DNA from: Neckera pumila
Taxonomy: Eukaryota; Streptophyta; Bryopsida; Hypnales; Neckeraceae
Direction of reading: 5' to 3'
Length of the DNA: 64,000 nucleotides
Assembly (NCBI GenBank): GCA_963969595.1
Contig: OZ018413.1
Span: 8,293,711 to 8,357,710, forward strand
The position numbers and the translations under genes are program-made. Shown one piece after another: positions 38,113 to 49,261 of the stretch. The notes below the pieces were generated by a model. That model saw only the letters and a list, made by a program, of their open reading frames with translations, did not search any database and was not told where the DNA came from. The number at the start of each line of letters is the position of its first letter. Position 1 is the first letter of the stretch.

Positions 38113-39141
38113 CTAATCTTCCGTGGCAATAGGCACCATGGACCCCTGCACAAATCGGTGCACAGGCCCGCTTCCCACATTGTAATGCGCGTAATTGTTG
38201 CTCCCCTTGGCATTGACAACCTTCCGAAACGTGACATTGATTCTCGGCGAGGTCGCCTGCGTCTTCCCGACGCGCTTGGGCACGCTGTGCAGCCAATTCG
38301 CCATCGTCGTCCCCCGCATCACCACCATATCTCCGTTCCGCAACGCAAACTTCTCACTGCTCATCTCCTTCTTCGTCTTGTGCTTCATGACGAAGTCGCG
38401 AGTGCCGCCCAGGCTGAGCGACGCGACGCAAGGGTTCTGCCCCAGGAACGACTCGTCGTCCGCGTGGGGCGAGATCGAGTGCGAGCCGTCGGCGTAGAAA
38501 TTCACCAACACGAAGTTGTAGCTCTCCCCCGTCGCGACCTCCACGCATCTCTTGAGCTTATGCAAGCAGCGAGGAATCGGACGCGGCGGCGAATGGTAGA
38601 CATTCGCGGGCACGGGTTGCTTGGACATGGCGGATAAAACCCTAACCCCTGCAACGGAACCCCTAATTTCGTCACGGTGCTCTGGATCCCACATTGCAGT
38701 TTCGTCAATGCCGAAGACGGTGGTGTAGCGCGGGGTATTGATCGTCATCCCTCTCGCGAGGTACATGACTTTATACCACGGCAGAGACTCCAGCAAATGC
38801 TTGTAGAAGTCGCTCGCCGTGGAATTTTTTAGAAACGGCTGGAAGTAGAGAAGGTCGAGGTCGCCTTTCTTGATCACGTTCGGCGTCGATGCAGGAGCTA
38901 ATATTGCTCCTCGTTGTGGTGAAGGAAGGTCTGCAATTGGAAAGGGATAAGTCGGGTGAATGGAGTACGTTTGTTCTGGAGACTCCGCCACTTGACCTAG
39001 AATTTCTTCGTCTTTCGTTTGGGATGATGCAGTAGTAGTGACAGGAATTTCAGCTGGCTCCCCCGTAGGCGGCGAGGACAATTTCTGCTTCTTTCGAGCG
39101 AACATTGCCATAATCTGGTTCGGGCTCCTCGCAGCGGCCAT
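38113..39141 (-). CDS. AlkB-family Fe(II)/2-oxoglutarate dioxygenase (ALKBH2/3-like), intronless
   Basis: Predicted oxidative demethylase of alkylated nucleic acid bases (1-methyladenine/3-methylcytosine type). A single open frame gives 342 residues from ATG 39141. The frame stays open further upstream without an ATG, so an upstream exon cannot be excluded. Iron ligands of the double-stranded beta-helix fold are visible: His226 and Asp228 in SPHADDE, and His285 in NWLHSVPKR. The 2-oxoglutarate-binding Arg is in PRINVTFR (~300). The substrate-side motif INTPRYTTVFG and the YNFVLVNFYADG strand are also present. The N-terminal 90 residues are low-complexity, with a basic ARKKQK that could be a nuclear signal. 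The gene is clearly richer in GC than its surroundings and lacks introns, unlike most genes here. It is divergent with the gene at 39929. Confidence 0.88.
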   Translation of the reverse strand: MAAARSPNQIMAMFARKKQKLSSPPTGEPAEIPVTTTASSQTKDEEILGQVAESPEQTYSIHPTYPFPIADLPSPQRGAILAPASTPNVIKKGDLDLLYFQPFLKNSTASDFYKHLLESLPWYKVMYLARGMTINTPRYTTVFGIDETAMWDPEHRDEIRGSVAGVRVLSAMSKQPVPANVYHSPPRPIPRCLHKLKRCVEVATGESYNFVLVNFYADGSHSISPHADDESFLGQNPCVASLSLGGTRDFVMKHKTKKEMSSEKFALRNGDMVVMRGTTMANWLHSVPKRVGKTQATSPRINVTFRKVVNAKGSNNYAHYNVGSGPVHRFVQGSMVPIATED

Positions 39142-39928
39142 CACAGCGGTCCTCGCAAGCGACGGAGAAGAAATAATTCTCCAAGCGCTTCCTAATGCCG
39201 AAGAGTCCACGATTGCTGTAAGCTGACATGTATATCGTTGAAATCCAGTGTCGACCTTCACTCTAGAGCTTGAGTTGCGCGCAATTCTCCGCACGTAATG
39301 TAACTGAAGAGGAACGGCTGTATCTTAATCCTAGAAGTTTCGTCAAATTGAGCTCCATTAGCACCGAACCAAAGCTCTATCTCTGCTCCGCATTCAAGAG
39401 TTCAGTTACACTTTGTTCATGGCGGCGCTACGGTAATGTGCTGGACATTGCCATTTGCCAATTGGCATTCATCCGTTATCTGGGGCTCCACCATCTGCCA
39501 GATGTCGAATAACAATTAAAGCCTTTTCAGATGCTCGCAAGAATCACGGAACAGAGGAAAGTTCGGAGCAGAAATCTCAGTAGTGCCGATTCGGATCAGA
39601 TACCTTCATCTCCAGTGATCGCATCCTCGAAACAAACTCCGAGAACTGCATCATGTGCGCGGCCCTAAGATCATCTGATTCTCGACTTATTTCACTGACT
39701 TCAAAAAGCAACTGACCCTGTAATTGGGTTTTATGTGTAATGCACGTTATGCGATGGCGTGAAGGTGATTGTGACGAGAAGATGTGCGAATGCTGCGAAA
39801 GCTCGCTTGGAGGAGACGTTTACTGTTGCCTGTAGTGCAATACTACCATTGAGCTCTGTCTGTGCGAAATTTTCGTGCTAGTCTTGAACACGAATTGGTT
39901 CACGGTTGGTTTTACGACAACCTACCAT
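39142..39928. promoter_or_regulatory. shared upstream region of the AlkB and membrane-protein genes
   Basis: A head-to-head pair leaves about 790 bp between start codons. The segment is less AT-rich than the intergenic average. I cannot name individual elements with confidence. Confidence 0.5.
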
Positions 39929-42003
39929 ATGTTGTTGCTTTCGTGGTCTCCAGTTATGGCGCTTATGCTCGCGAGTTCAATTGGGTCTCGTCCATTTGGG
40001 GCTTGCGATGGTGGCTTCCGTTCTCCGTCGTCGTCGCTCTGTTCTGGGTTGGAGATGGTCCGTTTGAGAGGGCGAGCGAGTGTTATGAGAGTTGGATATT
40101 CTGGTAATTGGAGAACAGGGAGTCAATTCTGGCCTTTGGCTGCTTCGGCGTCAGGCGATCGTTCTTCTACTGAGTCTTCGGAGGAACAGGAGGTGTGTTG
40201 CAATATTTCATCCTTGTTCGTTTGTTTTTAAAGAATGTGCAAACAGGGAATTGCAGGGAGGTTAAACCCTAAAGGATCAAGAGGCCTAAATTGAATCACC
40301 TGGGTTGCAGTAATCAATCCTTGTTCGTTTGTTTTGAAGAATTTGCACGAAGAAAATTGTAGGGAGGTTACACCTTAACGGACCAAGAAACCTAAATTGC
40401 ATCCCCTGTCTTGAGTGCATCATTTTGGGTGTCATCTTCTGTTCAATTTGGATACTTTTTGACGAACTCATGCAATGCTGTTCTCTGATTCTATTAAACT
40501 GATGATTCTGGCGCTATTTGAATTACATTTGTCACAATTTGGTCTATTGAATTGATCATTTTCAGGTCATGAATCCTTAGTTCTTTAGGGTTTAAGGGTT
40601 TGTCGTTAGAGCTCTAGTTCATAGGCCAGAATTTCTTTTGCAATTTGCAAGTCGTTTGTGTAGTCGAAGCGAAACCGTGAAGGAAGTCGGTATGTCGGTA
40701 AAATACTGATTTATGTCACGACTGTGGCTTTAGGGTTTCGAAGTGTGCAGTGTCGGTATGATAAGATGTAGTTTCTATTGAATTTGTTGTTTGCAACTGT
40801 TGCTGAAATTGGCATCGCCATTGTCGACCAGGATTCGACCAAGAGTGCGAATACATCCTTTTGGAAGAACTGGCAGGTATGATTCGCTACCAACGCTGCT
40901 ATTGTCATACTAGTACATGTCCAGGGTTACGAGATTCTCTTGAGACTCAAATTTTTGGTGGCATTTAGAGTTGCACTCGCACTTCTATCTTTCCAAATTT
41001 TGTGAATTATGTTGTGCAACTGTAAATGCTAGATTTGCTTAAGAGAGATGATATTGTGGGGGTACAATCAGTTTGCTATGTTACAGAGCATTCCATTGAA
41101 TCATCAAATTTCACTCGTTTCTAAGAGATCCAAGTGTAAATGCAAAGTGAAAGGGGGGTGAATTGATTTCATCTTGTAGCCTTCTCATCACATATTGTGT
41201 GGCACCTTCAACCACTGCTTTGACTGAAAGTTTGAATTTGTGGGGCTAGGGTTTGCACCATTGAATGATTAATTTTTCCTCATCTATGAGTTCAAAGTGA
41301 CACACAAGGTGAACATTAGGGTTAAAACGTGTCAATTAAGTGTATCGAATATCTTTTAAAGCCCAGGTTTTAGAAACAAGTTGGAGAGAAATGTGATTTG
41401 GACTTTAAATTTTTTATTGTTTCACCAATTATATTATTATTATTGACTTTCAGTAAACAAATTGTTTGGCAGCTAAACGTTGGAGATTTGAAGGAAAAAA
41501 TGGCCAAATTGGGGCGGGCCGGTTTGCTTGCTTATGGCCTATTCAACGGCATCACGTACACCGCTTTCTTCTTTATTGCATTTTTGGCTTTTGAGAAGAC
41601 AGGACAGAACCCTGCCAATAACCTCAAAGCTTGTCTTGGCGTAAGTATTTTTTTTCTCCTGTAGTAGGGGTTAGTTCCCTTACCGCTATGAATCTGCTTA
41701 CCATGAATCTATCAGCACTGTAAATATACGCTTTCATCCCTTGTTTTTCCTCCTCATTAAAATGTGCTTTTCAAATGATGGCAGGGGATGGTATCAATGT
41801 GGACAGGGAACAATTTCACGAGGCCGTTGCGTTTAGCTGCTGCTGCTGCTCTGGCCCCTGTCATGGACAAAGTCTTGAAGAAGACTCAGAAGGTGTTCAA
41901 GTTGGCAGACGAAGCCTCCGCGTTCCTGTTTCTCGCCATCGCGTTGTGGGGGATCTGTTTGACAGCTGCGGGGCTCCTGATTTTATCTCGGATGGGCCGA
42001 TGA
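39929..42003 (+). CDS. small transit-peptide membrane protein, possibly FAM210/DUF1279-like
   Basis: Four exons (39929-40192, 40832-40876, 41473-41640, 41785-42003) join in phase 0 and give 231 residues. ATG 39929 is the first in frame, and 39956 (MALMLASS) is also plausible. The first ~75 residues are Ser/Arg-rich and look like a plastid transit peptide. The core has two predicted hydrophobic segments: YTAFFFIAFLAF and FLFLAIALWGICLTAAGLLI. These are separated by a basic amphipathic stretch with KKTQKVFKLADEAS. The LGRAGLLAYGLFNGITYTAFF region resembles the DUF1279/FAM210 pattern. That is recalled from memory and needs a profile search. Role unknown. Intron 1 holds a duplicated ~110 bp block (about 40206-40405). 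Confidence 0.8.
40206..40405. repeat. ~110 bp tandem duplication in intron 1 of the membrane-protein gene
   Basis: tccttgttcgtttgttt starts at about 40208 and again at about 40316. Both copies are followed by aagaat.tgca, a gggaggtta block and cctaaattg(a/c)atc. The copies are adjacent. Confidence 0.8.
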
Positions 42004-43731
42004 CAACGACGACGAGTCTTTGGTTTTGGTTTTTGAAATGCTTGATCTGGACAAGATAACAAGTTGAGTCTTGAGTCAGTGATCGGACAACCAGTTTGGC
42101 ATGTATGCAATTGTAGATGTTAAGATCTCACTTTTGGCTCTATTGGAGGGTCCACAACTATTAGCTGAGTTAGATTATGTCACCTTCTCCAATTTGGCTA
42201 ACTAGAAAGTGACACCGTTGCTAAGAATTGTGTTAAAACGGGTCACGACAAAGAACTTGTTTCTAGATATAATTGTAAAAGGTGGAGGGGTAGATTAGAG
42301 GGTGTAGGAGGACCTGTCTGAGTGGACTTAAGAAGCCACCATCAAGGCTACCACGCGAATTTGTTGCGACCCGTACTGTTAGAAATGAGGCTCAGGGTTT
42401 GCTCATTAAACCCTAAACCCTAGATACTAAACCCTTAAAAGTTGAAGCGGTGTTCATGAAGCTGCAGAGGTTGAGAAGGTGCATCAGTTGAGGTTAGTAT
42501 CAAGGCAATTTTCTTTGCGAACTCTCCGCATTCCCTTTTCCATGAGAATATGTATCTACTCTCTCTAATTGCACATAATGTAATTGTGCATTCTGAGTAT
42601 GTCCTAAGAATCTTTACAATATGTGATGAGAGCCTATTTGTTCCATTGCGGTAGTGCAATTAGAGAGGTTTGAGTGTATTTAGGAGACTGCGATTACTGC
42701 TTTTATCTGCCTGTTTAGGAGACAAGTATCACTAGGACATGGAAATGTTGAAGTATATAACTTAATCGTACCTTTTATAATTGAGAGGTTTCCATCCTTT
42801 TGGCCTTCTGTGACATTACACAAATGGATGGTTAATATAGTGCTGTGCAATTCAAGCAGAGGGTTCTGAACAATTTGTTTTGGTGGTTTGCAGACCTGGC
42901 TTTGTGCAAACAGTGGTCAGGAGGCTTGTATTAATATTGTTGCTGAAGAGAGGTTGTTATAGTGTCTCATTCAGCGGGTACCTGAGTCCTTCTTGTAGCC
43001 TGCAGTATTAGATAAGACATCGGCTCACGCGCTATGTTACAAGTGTGAGTATTGATTCATCTCAATCGCATTAAAACACGCGGCGATTATTCGAAAACAC
43101 TTCTGAATGACAAATCATTTTCTTATCGTTTTGGTGAACGTGATAATTAATTCTAAGTTTTGCAGAGTTTTGCACGAAAGGATATTGAGAGTAGAAACAC
43201 AAACACCGTGTGGGTTGGCGAATTGTGAATTAAGGGACCCAGAACCAGTCCAATAAGAAATCTCAATACATATGATAGTCACGACGTTAGCACTATAATG
43301 GTTCTTAAAAATGTTTTTATTGTAATTTATTACATTAGAACTGGGCACAGCAGTAGGAGCTACTGGAGCTGGCAACTTTTCGCTATTTCATTACACTTCG
43401 GGCCCCTGCAATTCTGGCCCCCAAAATCATGTCCCGAAGATACTGCGCCTTACATGGAGACTTCAAATTGCATTTGAGAATCACATATTCTAGTGAGAGT
43501 AAAAAAAACCGCACTCACCTCTAGTGTGTGCATGCTACTTCACACTGGATACTTTGATTCAATAACAATTTCAATTTCCACTTGAAGCGATTATTTGTTT
43601 CCTAGGCTACTCAAAAGTGAAAGTTCTTTACATTAAGTTACCACATAGGTCTATTAGAACAAATGGCTACCCCACAAGTGGACTGCATCATACATCTCTC
43701 GTATTGGAACCTAATACATCGGATTGCTTCA
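42004..43731. other. unannotated intergenic region
   Basis: About 1.7 kb with no recognisable gene. A telomere-like taaaccctaaaccctag run lies near 42408. The left part presumably holds the 3' end of the membrane-protein gene. Confidence 0.5.
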
Positions 43732-44181
43732 CTAGTCCAATCGCTTCTTCGCAAACTTGTTGAACAAGCTCTTGAAACTATGCTCAACATGGAAGCCTTT
43801 CTTGACACCAAACAAGTCTTGCAACAATGAAGCCAAGTCGTGGACGGCGCACGAAGTTATGTACCTCCATTTGGTGTAATCACGAGCTCGCAGGATCTCA
43901 CGGACAAAAGTTGCTGGAAGGGCTTCTTGAAACGTGCGCCCGTCTCTTCCCCGGAAAGAAATCAGGATATCTACTTGCTTTGGAGTGAAGTAAACGGAAC
44001 TCATATAGAAATTGGCTTTGGTATATTGCAGGAGACGAAGTTGGGCATCCTTGTCGAAATCGTGTTGAAAAAGGTCGTGAATGAAGAACTTCACGTGATT
44101 GAAGAGGTTCACGTCTGCATGCAAAGCTTTCAAGCGGTTTGCGTAAGAAGCCATATCCACTTGTCCATCCAACGTCGGCAT
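43732..44181 (-). CDS. hypothetical protein, 149 residues, single exon
   Basis: An uninterrupted frame starts at a true ATG (MPTLDGQVDMASYANRLKAL) and ends FNKFAKKRLD-stop. Its composition is protein-like: balanced charged and hydrophobic residues, with amphipathic stretches such as VKFFIHDLFQHDFDKD. The codon use fits coding sequence better than the surrounding AT-rich DNA. I recognise no domain, signal peptide or membrane segment. It lies between the membrane-protein gene and PEX11. It could also be the last exon of a longer gene, since an AG-preceded acceptor (ttgcag) lies just before the ATG. Confidence 0.5.
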   Translation of the reverse strand: MPTLDGQVDMASYANRLKALHADVNLFNHVKFFIHDLFQHDFDKDAQLRLLQYTKANFYMSSVYFTPKQVDILISFRGRDGRTFQEALPATFVREILRARDYTKWRYITSCAVHDLASLLQDLFGVKKGFHVEHSFKSLFNKFAKKRLD

Positions 44182-44801
44182 GTTTCAATCTGCAATCGGC
44201 TTGACTTCAAAGGGGGTTGAAGAAAACCTCAGAAGATGCAAGCCACTTAAACCCAAAAGTCCTCGTACCTACTCTAAGATTATCATAGCCTGATATAAAT
44301 TTTGATATATAGCCTGATATATATATTTATAAAATAGAACTCAACAAATTAGAGGGAAAAGTAAAAGAAAAGAAAACTAAAAGTCTCAAGTAACTTCAGT
44401 CCTCTTGCTTTATTAACCACTGCTGGAGAATGGGACAGTACCTATCTTGCATACCAGAGACTCTAAAAGGTGATCATTTTGAAAGTAAAAGAGAACAAAA
44501 TGTTCTGCCTTGAGAACACTGAGAGCTTGTAAAGCGATGTCAGATCGAAGTTTTTTAGTCAAAAGTTGTACCTCAAGAGCTACCTTGACCCAAGTTGAGT
44601 GCTCACATAGTAAATCTGAATTATCACACGAACCAGCAGCATGAATCCTCCAGCAGACCATCTTTCCCAGTCACTTTCCAACCAGAACAAATAGAATAAG
44701 CTTATTCATCTCTACCGGATAGCAGCCAGCTTCGATTGAACTTGATCAAGTGTAGACTCCGTATGTTAAGTTTCAGCCCTGACCAAACATTAAAGATGCT
44801 T
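44182..44801. other. spacer between hypothetical gene and PEX11
   Basis: About 600 bp containing the presumed promoter of the 149-residue frame and the 3' untranslated region of PEX11. No other feature is supported. Confidence 0.5.
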
Positions 44802-46779
44802 TCAGCAACTTTTCCAGTTCTTCTGAGCGGATATCAGAGCTGACAGCAGGCCTGCAAAGGATAGCAACAGCGGGTTGTCCAGGACTCCTTTGGCTTCGCG
44901 TATGTCTGTCAGCGCCAATAAACTGTCGGCGAAGTCTTGAATGACAGACAGCGTCTTCATGAACCGTTTGGCTTGCAGGGCTTGGAGCTCCTTGATCTCC
45001 GAGACCGGGCTGATCCCGCCTTCCGCCTTCTTCCGCATCCCCTGCAGAAGCTTGGTTTCTTTCTCCAGGTACAGCGACACTTGGATGCACTTGAGGGTCA
45101 CGCTCCCGAAGTATCCGACAAACTCCATCCACGCACTCAGTTTGGTCAGCCGCTTGGCGTGTCGTTTATCAATCAGTCCCGCTTTCACCTGTCCAGGATA
45201 TACTTCAGTCTGTCAGGGAATGAGGCAGGCAGCCTGAAGGTGCGTTCATCAAAAGGAGAATCACTTGAGCACATTAATGCTGCTCATAACGTAGAAACGA
45301 GTTCCTAGGGGTTTCATAACTTTGCCCCTCTAACAAGTTGGAGAGTACATAAAGTGTAGTGAGCTACTAAGGAATTGCAGCATGTTGGTTCCTAAATTTC
45401 AAGGTGCGTGTTTGCAAAAATTCTAGACACATAGAGGCTTGTTCTATGCTCCCGCTACGAGACAAGAATAGGGAGTTACATCTTCTCAATGATGCAAAGA
45501 ATATCTAAGATGTAATGGAAATAAGTTGGAAAACATTTAATTCGATGCTGAGCTAGAGAGCTAGAACGTTCACAAAAGCCATTCTTCGTAACTATGCTAA
45601 TGGAACCCTGACAATTGAAACTGGGAAAAAATTAAGCAAGGTATGACTAAGAAAGTAAGCGCAAGCGATCTACTACAGATTTCAGTAACTACACATGTAG
45701 AGCTGACCACCTCGGGGGCCAATCTCCACACAAACCCTAGAGCAAACGGTTATCTCTGATTCCATTCAACACTAGCATCAATCAAGAAAAGCAGCAAAAT
45801 TGCTCTTAGACAGAGGAAAAACAAATTTTTAAAACGGTAAAAAGTTCAATGCAAACATTGCTCTAAAAAACTCCATAAGTTCGTGCTCGGAGGGAGGATG
45901 AGACACCTAAATTTGGGTTTGCAAAGAAACAACAAACGCTGGCGTGACTTATACAATCAGGAAGTAATCCAATGTAAAGGCAGACTTATGCAAGAATTAT
46001 GTAAAGATTTATCCAAAGAATTATGTGAAGAATTGTGTAAAGATCTATGCACAGAATTGTGTAAAGAATCGTGAAATGATTTATGTACAGAATTGAGTAA
46101 AGAATCAGGTACGGATTTATGAAAAGAATTGAGTAAATGATTACCTAAGGAATTATGAAACGAAATATGTAGAGAATTGTGCAAAGGATTGTCTAAAGGA
46201 ATTCTGTAACGAATTATGTAGAGAATTGTGTCAAGGACTGTCTAAGGAATTATGTAACGAATTATGTAGAGAATTGTGTAAATGATTGTCTAAATAAGAA
46301 TTCTGTAGAGAATTGTGAAGAGAATCGTGTAAAGAATTGTGTAGGGTATTGCGTACATAGAGAATTGTATGTGAAAGAAAATTGTGTAGAGAAATGTGAA
46401 GTGCTTTATGGAACTAAGCGGTTCGACTCACCAGCCAGACAAATTGCTCGACGAAGTAGTAGCATCCCTCTCCTCCGGTGGCGACCAGCTCCAGCAATCC
46501 GTCGCGGGAGCAGACATCCTCGATTCGCTTGAGCGCGTTCACGTCCTGGACGAACTTGCCGAGCCGAAAGGCCTTGCGGCTGCTTCCGACGCTGGACTCG
46601 AAGGCCTTCAGACGGCCATAAAGCTCCGGGGAAGAAGTCCCGGAGGCGCCGACGATCGGCGACGCCAGAAGCAGCTTGGTGGAGTAGCGCAGGATCTTGA
46701 GCGCCTTGTCCACGCCATCGCGGCGCGACAGAAAACTCTCGACGTGCTCCAGGAACGGGCGCTCCTCCTGCCCGGCCAT
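44802..46779 (-). CDS. PEX11: peroxin 11, peroxisome membrane elongation/division factor
   Basis: PEX11 proteins sit in the peroxisomal membrane and drive its elongation before fission. Two exons (46432-46779, 44802-45188) join in phase 0 and give 244 residues, the usual plant length. The N-terminal family signature is clear: [20 protein letters not shown], then [18 protein letters not shown]. This is followed by the FVEQFVWL hydrophobic patch at the exon junction. The second exon has [25 protein letters not shown] and a hydrophobic C-terminal segment ([14 protein letters not shown]). The RRDGVDK wording is closer to the plant PEX11A/B group than to PEX11C/D/E, which is judged from memory. 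ATG 46779 is the first in frame. The 1.24 kb intron contains an unusual degenerate repeat. Confidence 0.93.
45985..46395 (+). repeat. degenerate short-unit tandem array in the PEX11 intron
   Basis: About 410 bp is built from variants of a 12-16 bp unit of the form (a)gaatt(a/g)tgtaaa(g). The array runs through forms such as gaattatgtgaa, gaattgtgtaaa and gaatcgtgtaaa. One frame reads as repeated LCKE/LCKD. It ends close to the donor of PEX11 exon 1. Confidence 0.85.
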
Positions 46780-47268
46780 CGCCAATCACCTCCGCCGGCC
46801 AGTTTCTTTTCACGATTGCAGAGTTGCCATTCCCACGCCGGAGTAAGCTCCTAATAGAATAAAATCCAGAAAAAATCCAGAAAAAATCTCAAATTATCAG
46901 AAAAAATCAAGAAAATTTTCTGCGCTTCACGATTTCAATTCGAGATTCTTGCGATAAACAGCAGGAAGCATCAACTGCGACGCAATTATCAATTTCCAGC
47001 GACATTCGCAGCAAACATCTACGTTATGGAAGACGATTTCAATAAGCTAACCTCAGCGGGGGTCGCGGGGAAGACGGTGCCGAAGCACCATTCGCGAGTG
47101 CGAGGACCTCCTAGAATAAATAGAGAAGTGAAACACAAACTTCTCGCAAAGCGAGGAGAAGCTACCGGGCCCCTGCGGCATAGATGAGCACTGGTACCCA
47201 TCTTGTGAACCGCGAGGTCGCCGGTTCGAACCTTTCTGCCGGAGCTTCTAGCTCTTATCCTCTACGCA
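46780..47268. promoter_or_regulatory. PEX11 upstream region
   Basis: Presumed promoter and 5' leader of PEX11 on the minus strand. Near 46860-46915 the text aaaaaatc(c/t)agaaaa is reiterated. Near 47157-47249 there is a tRNA-like but poorly folded stretch that I do not call. Confidence 0.4.
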
Positions 47269-47352
47269 GCTGGCTTGCCCGAGTGGTCTAAGGGGGGCGA
47301 CTTAAGATCGCCTATGCGTAGGCATGCGTGGGTTCAAACCCCACAGCCAGCA
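47269..47352 (+). tRNA. tRNA-Leu (anticodon UAA)
   Basis: An 84-base class II tRNA. The acceptor stem gctggct/agccagc pairs perfectly and is followed by discriminator A. The anticodon stem is ggcga/tcgcc with loop cttaaga, so the anticodon TAA is at 47303-47305. A long variable arm (atgc gtag gcat) and T arm gtggg-ttcaaac-cccac are present. There is no intron. A T-run (from about 47360) provides a Pol III terminator. Confidence 0.95.
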
Positions 47353-47401
47353 AAACATCTTTTTTTCCTTTTTTAACTGAGAACGTTTTTTCTTTTTTTA
47401 A

Positions 47402-48033
47402 CCCCTAGGCCTGTTTTGGGCTTCCTGGAATTTGCTCTAAATTGAAAAAAATGCCAACATTTTGATATGTTGTATCAACTTTTTTCTAATTATAACCGTA
47501 CAAATTCAAACCGGATATGTTAGAGATCTCATAGGAAAAAACCACAATAATATCACTTATGGAGTGAAAGATTATAAAAAATGTTTGACCCTGAGGGTGC
47601 TAAAACTGCAAAAAACTTTCAATCTTCTTTATACAAGTCAAATCTAAAAAGTTGGTGACCAAAAAAATATGAGGTTAAAGAGCCTAATTTTTATAACCCC
47701 GATCAATTTATGGCTTTTTAAAATCTACTCTACAGTTTCTTTAAATGAATTTTGAATGTGATTTTTTCTCCAAGATCTAGTGTACTTGAGGCTCATATCC
47801 AAGAGCTCTCAACACTACGGGAAGTCAAGATTGCAATGAGTACCCTTGTACAAAAACTTGAATAGAAAAATCACTATCATTCATTTTCAAGATCAGACTT
47901 TTGGTTCTAAAATGAAACTTCAAAAAAACTTTCTAAAAATATAAACTACTAAAAATAGCAACTACTTGGTTAGGTTTTACTTAACTTCAAAGTTTCGCAA
48001 ACACCAGATTTGAGTGCGTTGGGCATTTAGGGG
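47402..48033 (-). mobile_element. P element copy 2 (632 bp, uninterrupted)
   Basis: It begins CCCCTAGGCC and ends CATTTAGGGG, with TTAA on both sides (47398-47401 and 48034-48037). Read on the minus strand it is collinear with the outer parts of 25700-27255. It lacks the inserted Q copy and so provides the empty target site. No transposase-like frame is seen. Confidence 0.85.
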
Positions 48034-49261
48034 TTAACTGAGAATTTTTTTTCTTTTTCGAATTGAGAACTTTGTTTTTGTTTTTTACGTTTTTAACTGA
48101 GAATTTTTTTTTTTAATTGAGAGTTTCTTTTTTTTTAATTGAGAGTTTTTTTTTTCTTTTTTAATTGAGAATCTTTTTTCTTTTTTATGTTCGGAATTTT
48201 TTTTCTTTTTTTAATTGAGAATTCTTTTTATTTTCTGTCAGAGAAAAAATTGTGACAATTTTAGTAAAAATTACATTCCAAAGAAGCTAATGTGATTTCA
48301 TATCTTTACAAAAAGTGTCAAAAAATAACCACACAAATTGAGTCCGCAAGAACCTACCCAAAATCCATTTTGTCCTTCGAAGGGACAAATGGAGTTTAGG
48401 GATTGTGGTAACATTCTATTTGAATCACTTTGTAATAATTTATAAATTTTGTTCACATTATTTATATTGCATTCATGTTGATTGGTATGAGTGGATTGGT
48501 TCTTTTTTAAACTAAAAAAAAATTGTGATACTTATTGTTCGACACAAAAGGTAAGATTCTCCATTTCTACAGTTTGTATTGTTCTTTCATTAGTAACAAA
48601 ATCATTAAACAATGCATAATGATGCGATGCTGATCCAATCTGGAGGGTGCAGCTAATCGGGTGGATAGAGCAGTTTCGGTAGAGATTGCCACAAGCAATG
48701 GAGTGCAATTCCAGTGTGGAGGTAAGATTCAAAGTTTGCAAAGTTCTTTTACTTCTACAGCTCTAAAGTTTCTATAGTTATAGTTGTGATGAGCGATTCT
48801 CTGTCTCCGTAGTTTCAATGTCTTTCGCTTCAAAGTCGTAATGCTAGGCAAAGTTATTTTTGGATTTATTGAATTTTTTGGTTTTAAACAAGGTTGAAAA
48901 TGGCTCCACCAATGTCTTAGCTAATGAAAAGAGCAGCTCATAAATCAACAAACATAATCAAACTAAACCAACCTCTTGCTCTCCACGCTCCTGCAACCAA
49001 TTGCAAGCTCCAAACCCTTGATCTGACTGCAACAAAGCTCTTGCCCTCAACTTGCTCCCATCTAAGCTGAGAAAGAAGGAAAAAATAAAACCTCAAATCA
49101 AGTGGCAATTAAACTCCCCCCAACCATCTGAATCCCAAGTTTCTTATCCCCCCGTGAAAAAGTCCTGTTTTACTTATCCACCTCGTGGAAAAATCCACTA
49201 CTTCAGACCTGGCAGTGGCCAAGTCCGCCAGGCCTAGAACCGCCAGCATGCTAGGCGAAAG
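48034..49261. other. low-complexity and unannotated DNA
   Basis: 48034-48240 is a degenerate (ttaattgagaatttttttctt) array. The rest, to 49261, is AT-rich with no supported gene. The last part may be the 5' region of the Rep-like relic. Confidence 0.5.

Noticed and set aside
37972..38637. 221-residue plus-strand frame opposite the AlkB gene
   Set aside because: Shadow of the GC-rich AlkB coding strand. The AlkB frame has conserved catalytic motifs and this one does not.
45883..46184. Open frames reading as LCKE or HNSLH repeats
   Set aside because: They are translations of the intronic PEX11 tandem array, not independent genes.
47157..47249. tRNA-like stretch (7 bp terminal complement agaagct/agcttct and ggttcgaacc) just before tRNA-Leu
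   Set aside because: The T-stem does not pair, no convincing anticodon stem forms and the length is off. It is at best a tRNA relic or chance.
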